Source of the DNA: Bryobacterales bacterium
GTDB lineage: Bacteria; Acidobacteriota; Terriglobia; Bryobacterales; Bryobacteraceae
Direction of reading: 5' to 3'
Length of the DNA stretch: 64,000 nt
NCBI GenBank assembly: GCA_025463005.1
Contig: JAOAPR010000041.1
Span: 1 to 64,000 of the forward strand
A program made the translations under genes and the position numbers. Shown one piece after another: positions 1-7,026 of the stretch. Positions within the stretch are counted from its first letter, which is position 1, and every line of letters starts with the position of its first letter. A model generated the notes under the pieces. It saw only the letters and a list, made by a program, of their open reading frames with translations. It searched no databases and was not told the DNA's origin.

Positions 1-545
1 CCGTCGACGCGAAGCAAGTGGGCATCGAAGGCCACTCGCGATGGGGCAAGGCGACGGTGGTCGCCATGGCCTACGATCAGCGCTTCGCGGTTGCCTACGT
101 CAGCTCATCGGGCGAGGGCGGCGCTAAAGTGCATCGCCGCAACTGGGGCGAGCTGGTGGAAAACGTGGCAGCGACCAACGAGTACCACTGGATGGCGGGC
201 AACTTCCTCAAGTACGCGGGTCCGCTGAACTGGAACGATATGCCTGTGGATTCGCATGAATTGGTGGCGATGTGCGCTCCGCGGCCGGTATTCCTCAGCG
301 CGGGCGCGACTAATGGCGACGGATGGGTGGACGCGAAGGGCACGTTTCTGGCGGGAGTTGGCGCGGGACCTGTCTATAAACTGCTCGGCAAGAGAGACAT
401 GGGAACAGGCGAGTTCCCGGCGATCGAGACTCCGCTGATCGACGGGGATGTGGCCTTCCGGCAGCACAGTGGAGGGCATACTCCGGGGCCCAACTGGCCG
501 ACGTTCATCACCTTCGCCAGCCGCTACATCAAGACACGGTCATAA
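1..545 (+). CDS. Glucuronoyl esterase (CE15-like), 5' partial
   Basis: The open frame runs in from the left edge (first full codon at base 3), so only the C-terminal 180 or so residues are seen. The nucleophile elbow GHSRWGK has its Ser codon at 36-38 and matches the GxSRxGK elbow of carbohydrate esterase family 15. The C-terminal HSGGHTPGPNWPTF stretch carries the likely catalytic His, and the segment SSSGEGGAKVHRRN between them is typical of bacterial CE15 enzymes. CE15 enzymes cleave the ester between 4-O-methyl-glucuronate of xylan and lignin alcohols. Signal peptide and N-terminus lie outside the window. The GTG at 18 is an internal Val codon, not the start. Confidence 0.85.
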   Translation, partial: VDAKQVGIEGHSRWGKATVVAMAYDQRFAVAYVSSSGEGGAKVHRRNWGELVENVAATNEYHWMAGNFLKYAGPLNWNDMPVDSHELVAMCAPRPVFLSAGATNGDGWVDAKGTFLAGVGAGPVYKLLGKRDMGTGEFPAIETPLIDGDVAFRQHSGGHTPGPNWPTFITFASRYIKTRS

Positions 546-561
546 TGCTGAACTAACTCGG

Positions 562-583
562 GTGTCGAGACGAGTCTCGACAC
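562..583. terminator. Perfect 10-bp inverted repeat between convergent genes
   Basis: GTGTCGAGAC (562-571) is followed by GA and its exact complement (574-583). A second, imperfect GC-rich hairpin follows (about 585-602). It lies between the stop of the CE15 gene (545) and the stop of the opposing glycosyltransferase (623), where a two-way terminator is expected. There is no clear T-run, so it may instead be a REP-like palindrome; both readings are inference. Confidence 0.5.
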
Positions 584-622
584 GGCCCGCAGGAGCGCGT
601 GCGACACAAATGTCAGAAAGTC

Positions 623-1732
623 TTATTCCAGGATCTTAGCCAGCATATCCGGAATTTCGAACACAGCGCGATTGTGGATCCGGGCCACAGAAGCCTTGTA
701 CCGCGGCAGATCGCGCAAAAGCCCGTCTACCGCGCCGCGAATACCGCGGAAGTTCGGGACGACTAAACCGGCGTTCCGCTCCCGGACCCAATCGGCGTTG
801 TAGCGCTCCTGCGGCAGCGTCCAGAGATTGCGCTCGACGATTACCGGCAGTCCCATCGCCACCGCCTCGCTGATACTTCCTGGTCCTGGCTTTCCGATAA
901 AAAAATCGGCCAGGCTCATGTAATGGGGAATCTCCGACGTAAATCCCTCCACATATCGAGGCGCCTGCGCGGGCAGTTGCTTGAGGCGGTCAGCGAGGCC
1001 TGTATTCTTTCCGCAAATCAGGATGAGCTGGGTGTCCTCTAGCCGCTCGGCGATCTCGAGCATCACCTTCGAGCCTTGCCCGCCGAACAAAACCAAACCC
1101 GTGGGACGCTCCGGATCGAGACCCAGCTTTTTCCGCTCGGCCAGACGATCCACGGTCACCGGCTCATAGAATCCCGGCCGCAAAATCATGCCGGACGCGC
1201 GGAAGATCCGTTCCTCCGTGTGCCCCAGCGCCAGCGCCTGCTTCACCGCCTTATCGCTCCCGCAGATCAGGAACTGCTCCTGCTTTTCCATCCAGAAGTG
1301 CGGCGGATAATCGGCCATGTCGGTCAGAATCGTCACATACGGAACGGCCGGCAGCGCGTTTTTTAAGCTCTCACGCAGCGGCCGGTTGAAATTCGGCACG
1401 AGCGAGACCACCAGGTCCGGCTGTGTGGCGGCCCAATGCTTTTCGAGCAACTGGACGGCCTGCCGGTGATAGAGGCGGATGACAACGTGCATGAGCTGCA
1501 AGCCCTGCGCCGAGCCCAGCGTCCAGCCCCGCGCCAGCATCTGGTTATAGATGTCCTGTAACGGCAGTCCGGTCACCTTCCGGAACACATCCAGCGGCTC
1601 GAGAACGTCCTGCAGGTTGACCAGCCGGATCTCCCAGGGCCGCTTTTGCTGGTCGATTACAGCCTTAAGTGCCGTAGCAGCAGCGCGATGGCCGCCACCC
1701 GCATCGAAGTAAAGAAAATCAATATTTGTCAC
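623..1732 (-). CDS. MGDG synthase-like glycosyltransferase (GT28 type)
   Basis: The 369-residue product has the two-domain GT-B layout of processive diacylglycerol glycosyltransferases and MurG-like enzymes. The N-terminal MGDG-synthase domain opens with the acceptor-side loop AGGGHRAAATAL (residues 11-22). The C-terminal GT28 half has LFGGQGSK (about 216-223) and the nucleotide-sugar site GKPGPGSISEAVAMGLPV (about 283-300). It probably transfers a hexose from a UDP-sugar to a membrane lipid at the cytoplasmic face; the exact sugar and acceptor cannot be read. The start is GTG with no Shine-Dalgarno, preceded by TAAAAC four bases away, so the mRNA may be leaderless. It is divergent from the PAP2 phosphatase, a plausible partner in lipid metabolism. 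Confidence 0.8.
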   Translation of the reverse strand: MTNIDFLYFDAGGGHRAAATALKAVIDQQKRPWEIRLVNLQDVLEPLDVFRKVTGLPLQDIYNQMLARGWTLGSAQGLQLMHVVIRLYHRQAVQLLEKHWAATQPDLVVSLVPNFNRPLRESLKNALPAVPYVTILTDMADYPPHFWMEKQEQFLICGSDKAVKQALALGHTEERIFRASGMILRPGFYEPVTVDRLAERKKLGLDPERPTGLVLFGGQGSKVMLEIAERLEDTQLILICGKNTGLADRLKQLPAQAPRYVEGFTSEIPHYMSLADFFIGKPGPGSISEAVAMGLPVIVERNLWTLPQERYNADWVRERNAGLVVPNFRGIRGAVDGLLRDLPRYKASVARIHNRAVFEIPDMLAKILE

Positions 1733-1787
1733 AAATGTTTTATCGCAGCGTTGTCGGGATGTAACGCCGCGCGAGTATGAATGTATT

Positions 1788-2348
1788 ATGGCGGTTCTTC
1801 AGATCACCATGCCGCGGATGGTAACAGGAGCCATGGGATGGGTTTCCTCGCGCGATCACCGGCTTATGGTCCGGGTGAATCACTGGCGGCCGCCCAAATG
1901 GCTGCGCCTATGGATGCTGGCGGCGACGCGGGCCGGCGATGGCGGGCTATGGTACGCGTTGGGCCTGATCGTGGCAGTCTTCGGAGGACCGGAGCGATTT
2001 CAGGCTCTCCTGGCAGCCGTGCTTGCCGTCGGAGCGGGTGTCGCCCTATTCCTCGAGCTGAAGCGGGCCTTCCGGCGGAAACGCCCCTGCGAGCTGGAGC
2101 CGCACTGCTGGGCGGAGTTGCTGCCGCCCGATCAATTCTCGTTCCCGTCCGGCCATACCATCACGGCCTTCGCGGTGGCGATCACGCTGGGAGAATTCTA
2201 TCCCGAGATGCTGCCTGGATTGTTCTTTTGCGCGGCCAGCGTGGCGGCTTCGCGTGTCGTACTCGGGATGCACTTTCTCAGTGACGTCTTGGCCGGGGCC
2301 GCGCTGGGTGCGACGCTCGGCGTGCTCGCCACGGCGTTGATTCGTTAA
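1788..2348 (+). CDS. PAP2-superfamily membrane phosphatase
   Basis: The 186-residue protein carries all three PAP2 signature motifs: K-RAFRRKRP (about 89-98), PSGH (about 119-122), and SR-x5-H-x3-D (SRVVLGMHFLSD, about 151-162). These hold the phosphate-binding Lys/Arg and the two catalytic His. Several hydrophobic segments indicate an integral membrane protein whose active site faces outward. Family members dephosphorylate phosphatidate, undecaprenyl pyrophosphate or similar lipid phosphates; the substrate is not determinable here. The ATG at 1788 is taken as start. It is divergently transcribed from the lipid glycosyltransferase gene with a 55-bp spacer. Confidence 0.85.
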   Translation: MAVLQITMPRMVTGAMGWVSSRDHRLMVRVNHWRPPKWLRLWMLAATRAGDGGLWYALGLIVAVFGGPERFQALLAAVLAVGAGVALFLELKRAFRRKRPCELEPHCWAELLPPDQFSFPSGHTITAFAVAITLGEFYPEMLPGLFFCAASVAASRVVLGMHFLSDVLAGAALGATLGVLATALIR

Positions 2349-2360
2349 CTTTCCCCAAAC

Positions 2361-2936
2361 CTAACTCCCACCAAACCGCTCCAGCGCTTCCTCTATCACC
2401 GCTGCGAAGTTGGCTCCGCTCTCAGACCATAGCAGCCGCCGTTCCAGCGGCAACGCGTTTTCGATCTCGCTCACCAGGTGCAGCAGGCTCCGCAGATTCG
2501 ATTGCTGAATTCGCAGCGAACCTTCGATCTCCTCGGACGGCAGAAACTTCGTATCGAGCCCGAAATCGATGCGTAGATGATCGTCAGGGTCGTGCTCGAA
2601 CGCGAAACCGAAACACGAGAGCAGGACCGGCGAGGGCCGCAATTTCCAATCGTCGTCATGCTGCCAGAGGTCCCAGGCCGTGTCGATTTCGATGCAGCAA
2701 TCGGGCTGAGCGAAATCGCGCGCCGCAGCGATCATGTCCGCCACAGGCGCACCCACGTCGAACGGGCGTTCCAGAACCGGCGGCTCAGCGTAATCGACGG
2801 CGTAGACGCGCAAAACCGGCCCCTGCTTCGCGAGTTTCGAGAAGGGGAACACGTCCAGCATCTTTCCAAAATGCCGGAGCATGTTGGAATCGGAGAATCC
2901 TTGCACCCAGCAGGAGAAATACAGGCGATCGCTCAT
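2361..2936 (-). CDS. Conserved hypothetical protein
   Basis: The 191-residue product starts MSDRLYFSCWVQG at an ATG (2934-2936); the frame is open further upstream, but that part overlaps the YkgJ gene and looks non-coding. I recognise no domain. The protein is acidic, soluble, without signal peptide or membrane segments. It has a Trp-rich middle (DTAWDLWQHDDDW) and a helical C-terminus. It is convergent with the PAP2 gene, whose stop is 12 bases away, and divergent from the YkgJ gene. Coding is supported by length and GC-rich third positions only. Confidence 0.6.
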   Translation of the reverse strand: MSDRLYFSCWVQGFSDSNMLRHFGKMLDVFPFSKLAKQGPVLRVYAVDYAEPPVLERPFDVGAPVADMIAAARDFAQPDCCIEIDTAWDLWQHDDDWKLRPSPVLLSCFGFAFEHDPDDHLRIDFGLDTKFLPSEEIEGSLRIQQSNLRSLLHLVSEIENALPLERRLLWSESGANFAAVIEEALERFGGS

Positions 2937-2988
2937 TCCAATTCGATTGTATCCGGGGGGAAGCCGTTTCGCGCGATGATGGTTAGTA

Positions 2989-3492
2989 GTGATAACGGAT
3001 CTTGTCCAGATCTCCCGCCTGGGCGAAAAGAAACGCGGGGAGAATGAGAAGTTCCGGCGCTGGATCAAATCCCACAACTTCGTGGAGCGCCAGTTCCGAC
3101 GCGCCGCGCATGAAGTCCATGAGGCTATCGATTGCCGCGAGTGTGCCGAATGTTGCCGCGTGACCGAAGCCGAGATCTATGAAAAAGACGTCGAGAAACT
3201 TTCGAAGCACCTGGGGATTTCCCGCAAGCAGTTCATGGAGCAATACACCGCAACCGGAGACGAAGGCGAATTAATCCTTCGGCGGACAAAGTCCGGCTGC
3301 GTCTTCCTGGATGGGAACGACTGCACCGTCTACGAAGCCCGGCCCAAAACCTGCGAAGGATTCCCGCATTTGTTGCGCGGCATGGGCTCGATCCAGCACA
3401 AGATGTGGGCTTATGTCGACCGCGCCACGTACTGCCCCATCGTCTACAACTGGATGGAGCAGATTAAGGGCCTGACTAACTTCAAGAAGTAG
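2989..3492 (+). CDS. YkgJ-family cysteine-cluster protein
   Basis: The 167-residue protein has the Zn/Fe-cluster-type cysteine signature of the YkgJ (UPF0153) family: CRECAECC at about 50-57, then single Cys residues in SGCVFLDGNDCTVYEARPKTCEGFPHL and a final CPIVYN. Function of the family is unknown; a bound metal or FeS cluster is assumed. The start is GTG 2989, chosen because the N-terminus MITDLVQI resembles that of related proteins as I remember them and there is no internal Met near the start. Its last 11 bases overlap the convergent SRPBCC gene. Confidence 0.8.
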   Translation: MITDLVQISRLGEKKRGENEKFRRWIKSHNFVERQFRRAAHEVHEAIDCRECAECCRVTEAEIYEKDVEKLSKHLGISRKQFMEQYTATGDEGELILRRTKSGCVFLDGNDCTVYEARPKTCEGFPHLLRGMGSIQHKMWAYVDRATYCPIVYNWMEQIKGLTNFKK

Positions 3493-4258
3493 GACGGTTC
3501 GGGACGCCGGTCACCGATTCGATCCTCACATCGGGTGCGAACATGAACACGTTGGTGCCGCTCATCTTCTCCTGACCGTCGCTCGACCTCGCGACCCAAT
3601 CGGCCAACACGGTTCCCTGGCAGTGCCGGATATCGCCCCGGCGCTGGAGCTTGATCCCAGGCATGAATCGCTGCGCTGCGCCGGTATGGGCGATCAGATC
3701 AGCGATGCCGTCGAGCAAGCTGAACTGGTCGTGAAAGCGGATGGTTGGGGTGACCAGCGTCGCCAACGTCTCTTCGCGAGCTTTGTCGTCGGGAATGGTC
3801 CACGCGGCGAACCAGCGATCCACGATTCCGGCCGCGTCTGCGAACGCTTCGTTCGCCACCACGTTGGCGAACAGTGAAAGCTGAAAGCGCCAGCCTTGGA
3901 CATGTTCGTCGCGCGGAGCCACCTCGGCGAACTCGTGCAGCAGGTGAAGCCGTGTGCCCCGGGAGTCGGGTTCCAGGCGAATGGTCACGCGCGAGGCTCC
4001 GGGGGGCACAGGCTTGCCGGTGGCGTAGCCGTAGGTAAACACGATTCGCTCCGGCGGGCTCACCTCCAGCACTTCGCCTAGCACCTCCACTGCGCCGGGG
4101 TGACGGATGTAAACTTTCCCGCCGGGTTTCGCGTCGATGGTGGAGCCCGTGCCCCACCAGGAGGCCCAGCGCGCGCTGTCGGTGAAGAATCGGAACACGG
4201 TCTCGGGTGAAGCGTGAATCACAACCGTGCGGTCCAGTTGATACGGCAGTGGCGTCAT
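3482..4258 (-). CDS. SRPBCC (AHSA1-like) plus SnoaL-like fusion protein
   Basis: The 258-residue product has an N-terminal AHSA1/START-like ligand-binding domain (about 8-125, with TVVIHASPETVFRFFTDSARWASWW typical of the family). A C-terminal NTF2/SnoaL-like domain follows (about 140-255, with DRWFAAW, RFHDQFSLLDG and ADLIAHTG). Both folds bind hydrophobic small molecules. The start MTPLPYQ at 4258 shares ATGA with the stop of the upstream ArsR-type gene, so translation is coupled. ArsR-SRPBCC pairs are common; the extra SnoaL module is the unusual part. Ligand and reaction are unknown. Confidence 0.8.
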   Translation of the reverse strand: MTPLPYQLDRTVVIHASPETVFRFFTDSARWASWWGTGSTIDAKPGGKVYIRHPGAVEVLGEVLEVSPPERIVFTYGYATGKPVPPGASRVTIRLEPDSRGTRLHLLHEFAEVAPRDEHVQGWRFQLSLFANVVANEAFADAAGIVDRWFAAWTIPDDKAREETLATLVTPTIRFHDQFSLLDGIADLIAHTGAAQRFMPGIKLQRRGDIRHCQGTVLADWVARSSDGQEKMSGTNVFMFAPDVRIESVTGVPNRPTS

Positions 4259-4629
4259 CGTTTTTTCCCTTTCTTGTTCTTTTTGTTGTGCGGACGCGGG
4301 CCGCGACGGCTCTCCTCCATCTCCGCAGCCAGCTTGAGCTTCCAAAGTGCGTCATCCCACATGCGTTCGAGCATCCCGGCGACCTCCGCCAGAGCCTCCC
4401 GATTCGCGCGGTAGTAGCGATTGCGCCGGTCGTTTTCCTTACCCGCGCGCGCCTCCACCAGCCCGGCTTCGAGCAGCCGTCTCAACTGCAACGACACGGC
4501 CCCGAAGGTAACATCCGGCATGGCCCGGTGAATCGCCCCGGCGGTCTGTTCGTCGCGCCACACCAGGCGCAGGATTTCCTGCCTCCGCGGTGAGGCCAGT
4601 GCGTGCAAAATGGCCGGTTCCAGCGCCAT
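4255..4629 (-). CDS. ArsR-family transcriptional regulator
   Basis: The 124-residue winged-helix protein has the ArsR-type core LASPRRQEILRLV...AGAIHRAM...VSLQLRRLLEAGLVEARAGKENDRRNRYYR, with the recognition helix at about 44-57. The metal-binding ELCVCDL motif of ArsR/SmtB is absent, so it is unlikely to sense metals. The C-terminus is a Lys-rich tail (KKNKKGKKR). It is the first gene of a two-gene unit with the SRPBCC/SnoaL fusion (ATGA overlap). The palindrome directly upstream (4637-4653) is its likely operator, suggesting autorepression relieved by a small hydrophobic ligand. Confidence 0.88.
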   Translation of the reverse strand: MALEPAILHALASPRRQEILRLVWRDEQTAGAIHRAMPDVTFGAVSLQLRRLLEAGLVEARAGKENDRRNRYYRANREALAEVAGMLERMWDDALWKLKLAAEMEESRRGPRPHNKKNKKGKKR

Positions 4630-4636
4630 AGAAAGA

Positions 4637-4653
4637 TAGTTTATTTTAAACTA
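4637..4653. promoter_or_regulatory. Palindromic operator upstream of arsR-type gene
   Basis: TAGTTTA (4637-4643), TTT, TAAACTA (4647-4653) is a perfect 7-bp inverted repeat ending eight bases from the ATG of the ArsR-type regulator. It is AT-rich in otherwise GC-rich DNA. TAGTTTA-type palindromes are a usual site for regulators of ArsR-SRPBCC operons. The position would block polymerase or the ribosome start region, consistent with autorepression (inference). Confidence 0.65.
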
Positions 4654-4680
4654 AATTACATGTCAAGCCGGCTTTATGTC

Positions 4681-4730
4681 GTAGGAGGCGGGCTCGCCCG
4701 CCTCGCGAGGCGCCCAAGGGCGCCTCCTAC
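4681..4730. repeat. Nested palindromic (REP-like) element
   Basis: The outer arms GTAGGAGGCG (4681-4690) and CGCCTCCTAC (4721-4730) are exact complements. Inside lie two more hairpins: AGGCGGG/CCCGCCT around 4685-4702 and GAGGCGCCC/GGGCGCCTC around 4707-4726, so the element can fold as one long stem or two adjacent ones. It sits between the divergent ArsR-type and dienelactone hydrolase genes. This layout resembles dispersed REP-type repeats; copy number in the genome is not known. Confidence 0.6.
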
Positions 4731-4779
4731 ACGCGACTGTTGTGATATGCTTTGCCCTTGAAAGGACCACCCCTCACCC

Positions 4780-5673
4780 ATGGAACGAAAAAAAGCGTCC
4801 GACTACCCGCAGGAATTGCTCAACCTCTTTGACAAATACGTTCACGGCGATATCGACCGCCGCGCCTTTCTGGATGGAGCCCAAAAGTTCGCCGTAGGCG
4901 GCCTGACGGCTACTGCGATCTGGGAAAGCCTCCGCCCCAATTACGCCTGGGCGCAGCAGGTCCCCAAAGACGACAAGCGCATCAAAGCGGAGTACGTCAC
5001 GGTCCCCTCGCCGCAGGGCAATGGCAGCATTAAGGGCTACCTGGTTCGTCCCGCCAACGCGACCGGAAAACTTCCTGGAGTGCTGGTGGTCCACGAGAAC
5101 CGCGGCCTGAATCCTTACATCGAGGACGTGGCTCGCCGTTTAGGCGCGGCGAATTTCATGGCATTTGCTCCGGACGGTCTCACCAGCGTGGGCGGCTATC
5201 CGGGCGATGAAGAAAAAGGCGCAGCGAACTTCCGAACGGTGGACGGGCAGAAAATGGGTGAGGATTTTCACGCCTCCGCTCGCTGGCTTAAGGCGCGTTC
5301 CGATTGCACGGGCAAGGTTGGCGCGGTCGGCTTCTGCTTCGGTGGCGGAGTCGTCAACACCCTGGCGGTGAAGATGGGGGCGGATCTGGCCGCAGGAGTT
5401 CCGTTCTACGGCGCGCAGCCCAACGCCACCGACGCAGCCAAGATCAAGGCTCCTCTGCTGCTCAACTATGCCGCCATGGACGACCGCATCGATGCCGGAA
5501 TACCAGCCTATGAGGCGGCGTTGAAAGGCGCGGGCGTGACGTACACCGTCTATATCTACCCGGGCACCCAACACGGGTTTCACAACGATACGACGCCGCG
5601 TTACGACAAGGCCGCCGCGGAGCTCGCGTGGCAGCGTACGCTCGACCACTTCAATAAGTACCTGCGAGGGTAG
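4780..5673 (+). CDS. Secreted dienelactone hydrolase-family protein
   Basis: The 297-residue protein begins with a cytosolic stretch and a twin-arginine segment (DRRAFL, about 27-32) followed by a hydrophobic run ending near NYAWAQQ, so Tat export is likely. The alpha/beta-hydrolase domain has the Cys nucleophile elbow GFCFGGG (about 184-190), the acid in MDDRID (about 232-237) and the His in TQHGFHND (about 262-269). These form the Cys-Asp-His triad of dienelactone hydrolases. The substrate is unlikely to be a dienelactone itself in this YghX-like branch. A GAAAGGA ribosome site lies upstream. It is convergent with the LuxR-type regulator gene. Confidence 0.85.
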   Translation: MERKKASDYPQELLNLFDKYVHGDIDRRAFLDGAQKFAVGGLTATAIWESLRPNYAWAQQVPKDDKRIKAEYVTVPSPQGNGSIKGYLVRPANATGKLPGVLVVHENRGLNPYIEDVARRLGAANFMAFAPDGLTSVGGYPGDEEKGAANFRTVDGQKMGEDFHASARWLKARSDCTGKVGAVGFCFGGGVVNTLAVKMGADLAAGVPFYGAQPNATDAAKIKAPLLLNYAAMDDRIDAGIPAYEAALKGAGVTYTVYIYPGTQHGFHNDTTPRYDKAAAELAWQRTLDHFNKYLRG

Positions 5674-5684
5674 CGCCCGCCAGA

Positions 5685-6173
5685 TCAAATCTTAATGAGG
5701 CCGAGACGAATTCCTCGCGTCACAGCCTCCGTGCGTGTGCCTGCGTTCAATTTCGCCAGGATCGAATTGACGTGAAACTTCGCAGTGTGATCGGAAATCG
5801 ACAACCGATGCGCGATCATCTTGTTGCTCAATCCTTCCGCGAGCATCTCCAACACGTCCATTTCGCGTGGAGTGAGTGCTTCAGCGATCTCCCGAACGGG
5901 CTCATGTCCCGCTAGGTGGGGGAGAAACGCCATGCCCTCTTCGGCGGGCATCACCACTAGACCCGCCGCGGCGGCATGTACGGCCGCTACGACCTGGGCC
6001 GGGCTAATGTCCTGCGACTCGGTTCCCCGCGCGCCGGAGCGCGGGCTTTCCCCGACCACCACGTCCGCTTCTGAAGCATCGTGAACGATTTCAATGTCCG
6101 GATCCGCCGCAAGCAGCGATTCCAGGCCGCTGCGGGTGATCGCAGATCCGGCATCGATGTAAACGCGGATCAA
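5685..6173 (-). CDS. LuxR/NarL-type regulator with degenerate receiver
   Basis: The 162-residue protein ends in a clear GerE/LuxR helix-turn-helix (about 98-160: LTPREMDVLEMLAEGLSNKMIAHRLSIS...KFHVNSILAKL). The N-terminal part keeps the start of a receiver domain (VYIDAGSAITRSGLESLLAADPDIEIV) but is shortened to about 85 residues. It lacks the usual acidic pocket and phospho-acceptor Asp (the expected site reads ADVVVGE). Phosphorylation control is therefore unlikely. Start is TTG 6171-6173, overlapping the TGA of the upstream protease gene (TTGA), which supports translational coupling as the last gene of a three-gene operon. Confidence 0.8.
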   Translation of the reverse strand: MIRVYIDAGSAITRSGLESLLAADPDIEIVHDASEADVVVGESPRSGARGTESQDISPAQVVAAVHAAAAGLVVMPAEEGMAFLPHLAGHEPVREIAEALTPREMDVLEMLAEGLSNKMIAHRLSISDHTAKFHVNSILAKLNAGTRTEAVTRGIRLGLIKI

Positions 6174-7024
6174 GCCGCCTCCTGCCGCGGCCCCGGCACC
6201 ACGACAGAAACCTCGCGCTCGATAGAACGATTGCCACGTCGGAATCGGACTTTCATCACCGACCCGGCAGCGTCCTCGATCGCTTCGCTCAAATCATCGG
6301 TCGATTCGAAGCGTCTCCCGTTGGCGCCCAACAGCAGATCCCCGGTCCGCAGCGAAGCTCGCTCGGCCGCGCTGTTCGGATTCACCTGCAAGAGCATCAA
6401 ACCCGTGTTCGCCACGGGCCGTACGACGATGCCAATGGTGGGCCGGCTCCCCCGCTCGAGAAAACGAACCACCAGTTCGCTGGGAATCGCAAGTGCGAGA
6501 CCGCCTGAGACGACCATCGTGTTTACCCCAATAACGCGCCCTCCCGCATCCGCCAGCGGACCTCCCGAATTCCCGGGGGCGAGCCGAATCGCCGCATGGA
6601 CCCAGCGCCTCCGGCCCAGCCCGCGCATCGGACCCGCTCCGTGAACCACGCCGGTGGTCAGCGCCCCGACAAATCCCAGCGGATTTCCGATCGCAACGGC
6701 CAGCTCGCCGGTACGAAGTGACGAAGATCCCCGCCATGCCGCCGCAGCAAGATTGGGCGCGCGCAGCCTGAGCTTAGCCAGGTCCGCGTATCCGTCACGC
6801 GCTGTCACTTCGGCGGAAAGCGAGCGTCCGTCCCACAGCTCTACGCGAACCTGCTCGTCGCGAACACGTTCGTCCGAAACGACGTGAGCGTTGGTAATTA
6901 TCGTGCCATCGGCGTCCCAGATGATCCCCGATCCACTGCCGCGCGAATCCTGGTTCCCGCTGAGCACCTGCACGGTCGAACGGCGCAGCTTCTCCGCGAC
7001 TTCGCCGAAGGATTCCGGAAGCAT
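6170..7024 (-). CDS. HtrA/DegP-like trypsin-fold protease with PDZ domain
   Basis: The 284-residue protein has a complete chymotrypsin-fold triad: His47 (TNAHVV), Asp81 (YADLAKL) and Ser153 (APGNSGGPL). One PDZ domain follows at about 195-275 (RPTIGIVVRP...NPNSAAERASLRTGDLLLGANG). No signal peptide or membrane anchor is visible, unlike classical DegP, so it may act in the cytoplasm or be exported by an unseen route. It lies two bases downstream of an inactive paralogue and overlaps the LuxR-type regulator, so all three are probably one transcript. HtrA proteins are protein-quality-control or signalling proteases; the target is unknown. Confidence 0.85.
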   Translation of the reverse strand: MLPESFGEVAEKLRRSTVQVLSGNQDSRGSGSGIIWDADGTIITNAHVVSDERVRDEQVRVELWDGRSLSAEVTARDGYADLAKLRLRAPNLAAAAWRGSSSLRTGELAVAIGNPLGFVGALTTGVVHGAGPMRGLGRRRWVHAAIRLAPGNSGGPLADAGGRVIGVNTMVVSGGLALAIPSELVVRFLERGSRPTIGIVVRPVANTGLMLLQVNPNSAAERASLRTGDLLLGANGRRFESTDDLSEAIEDAAGSVMKVRFRRGNRSIEREVSVVVPGPRQEAA

Positions 7025-7026
7025 AC

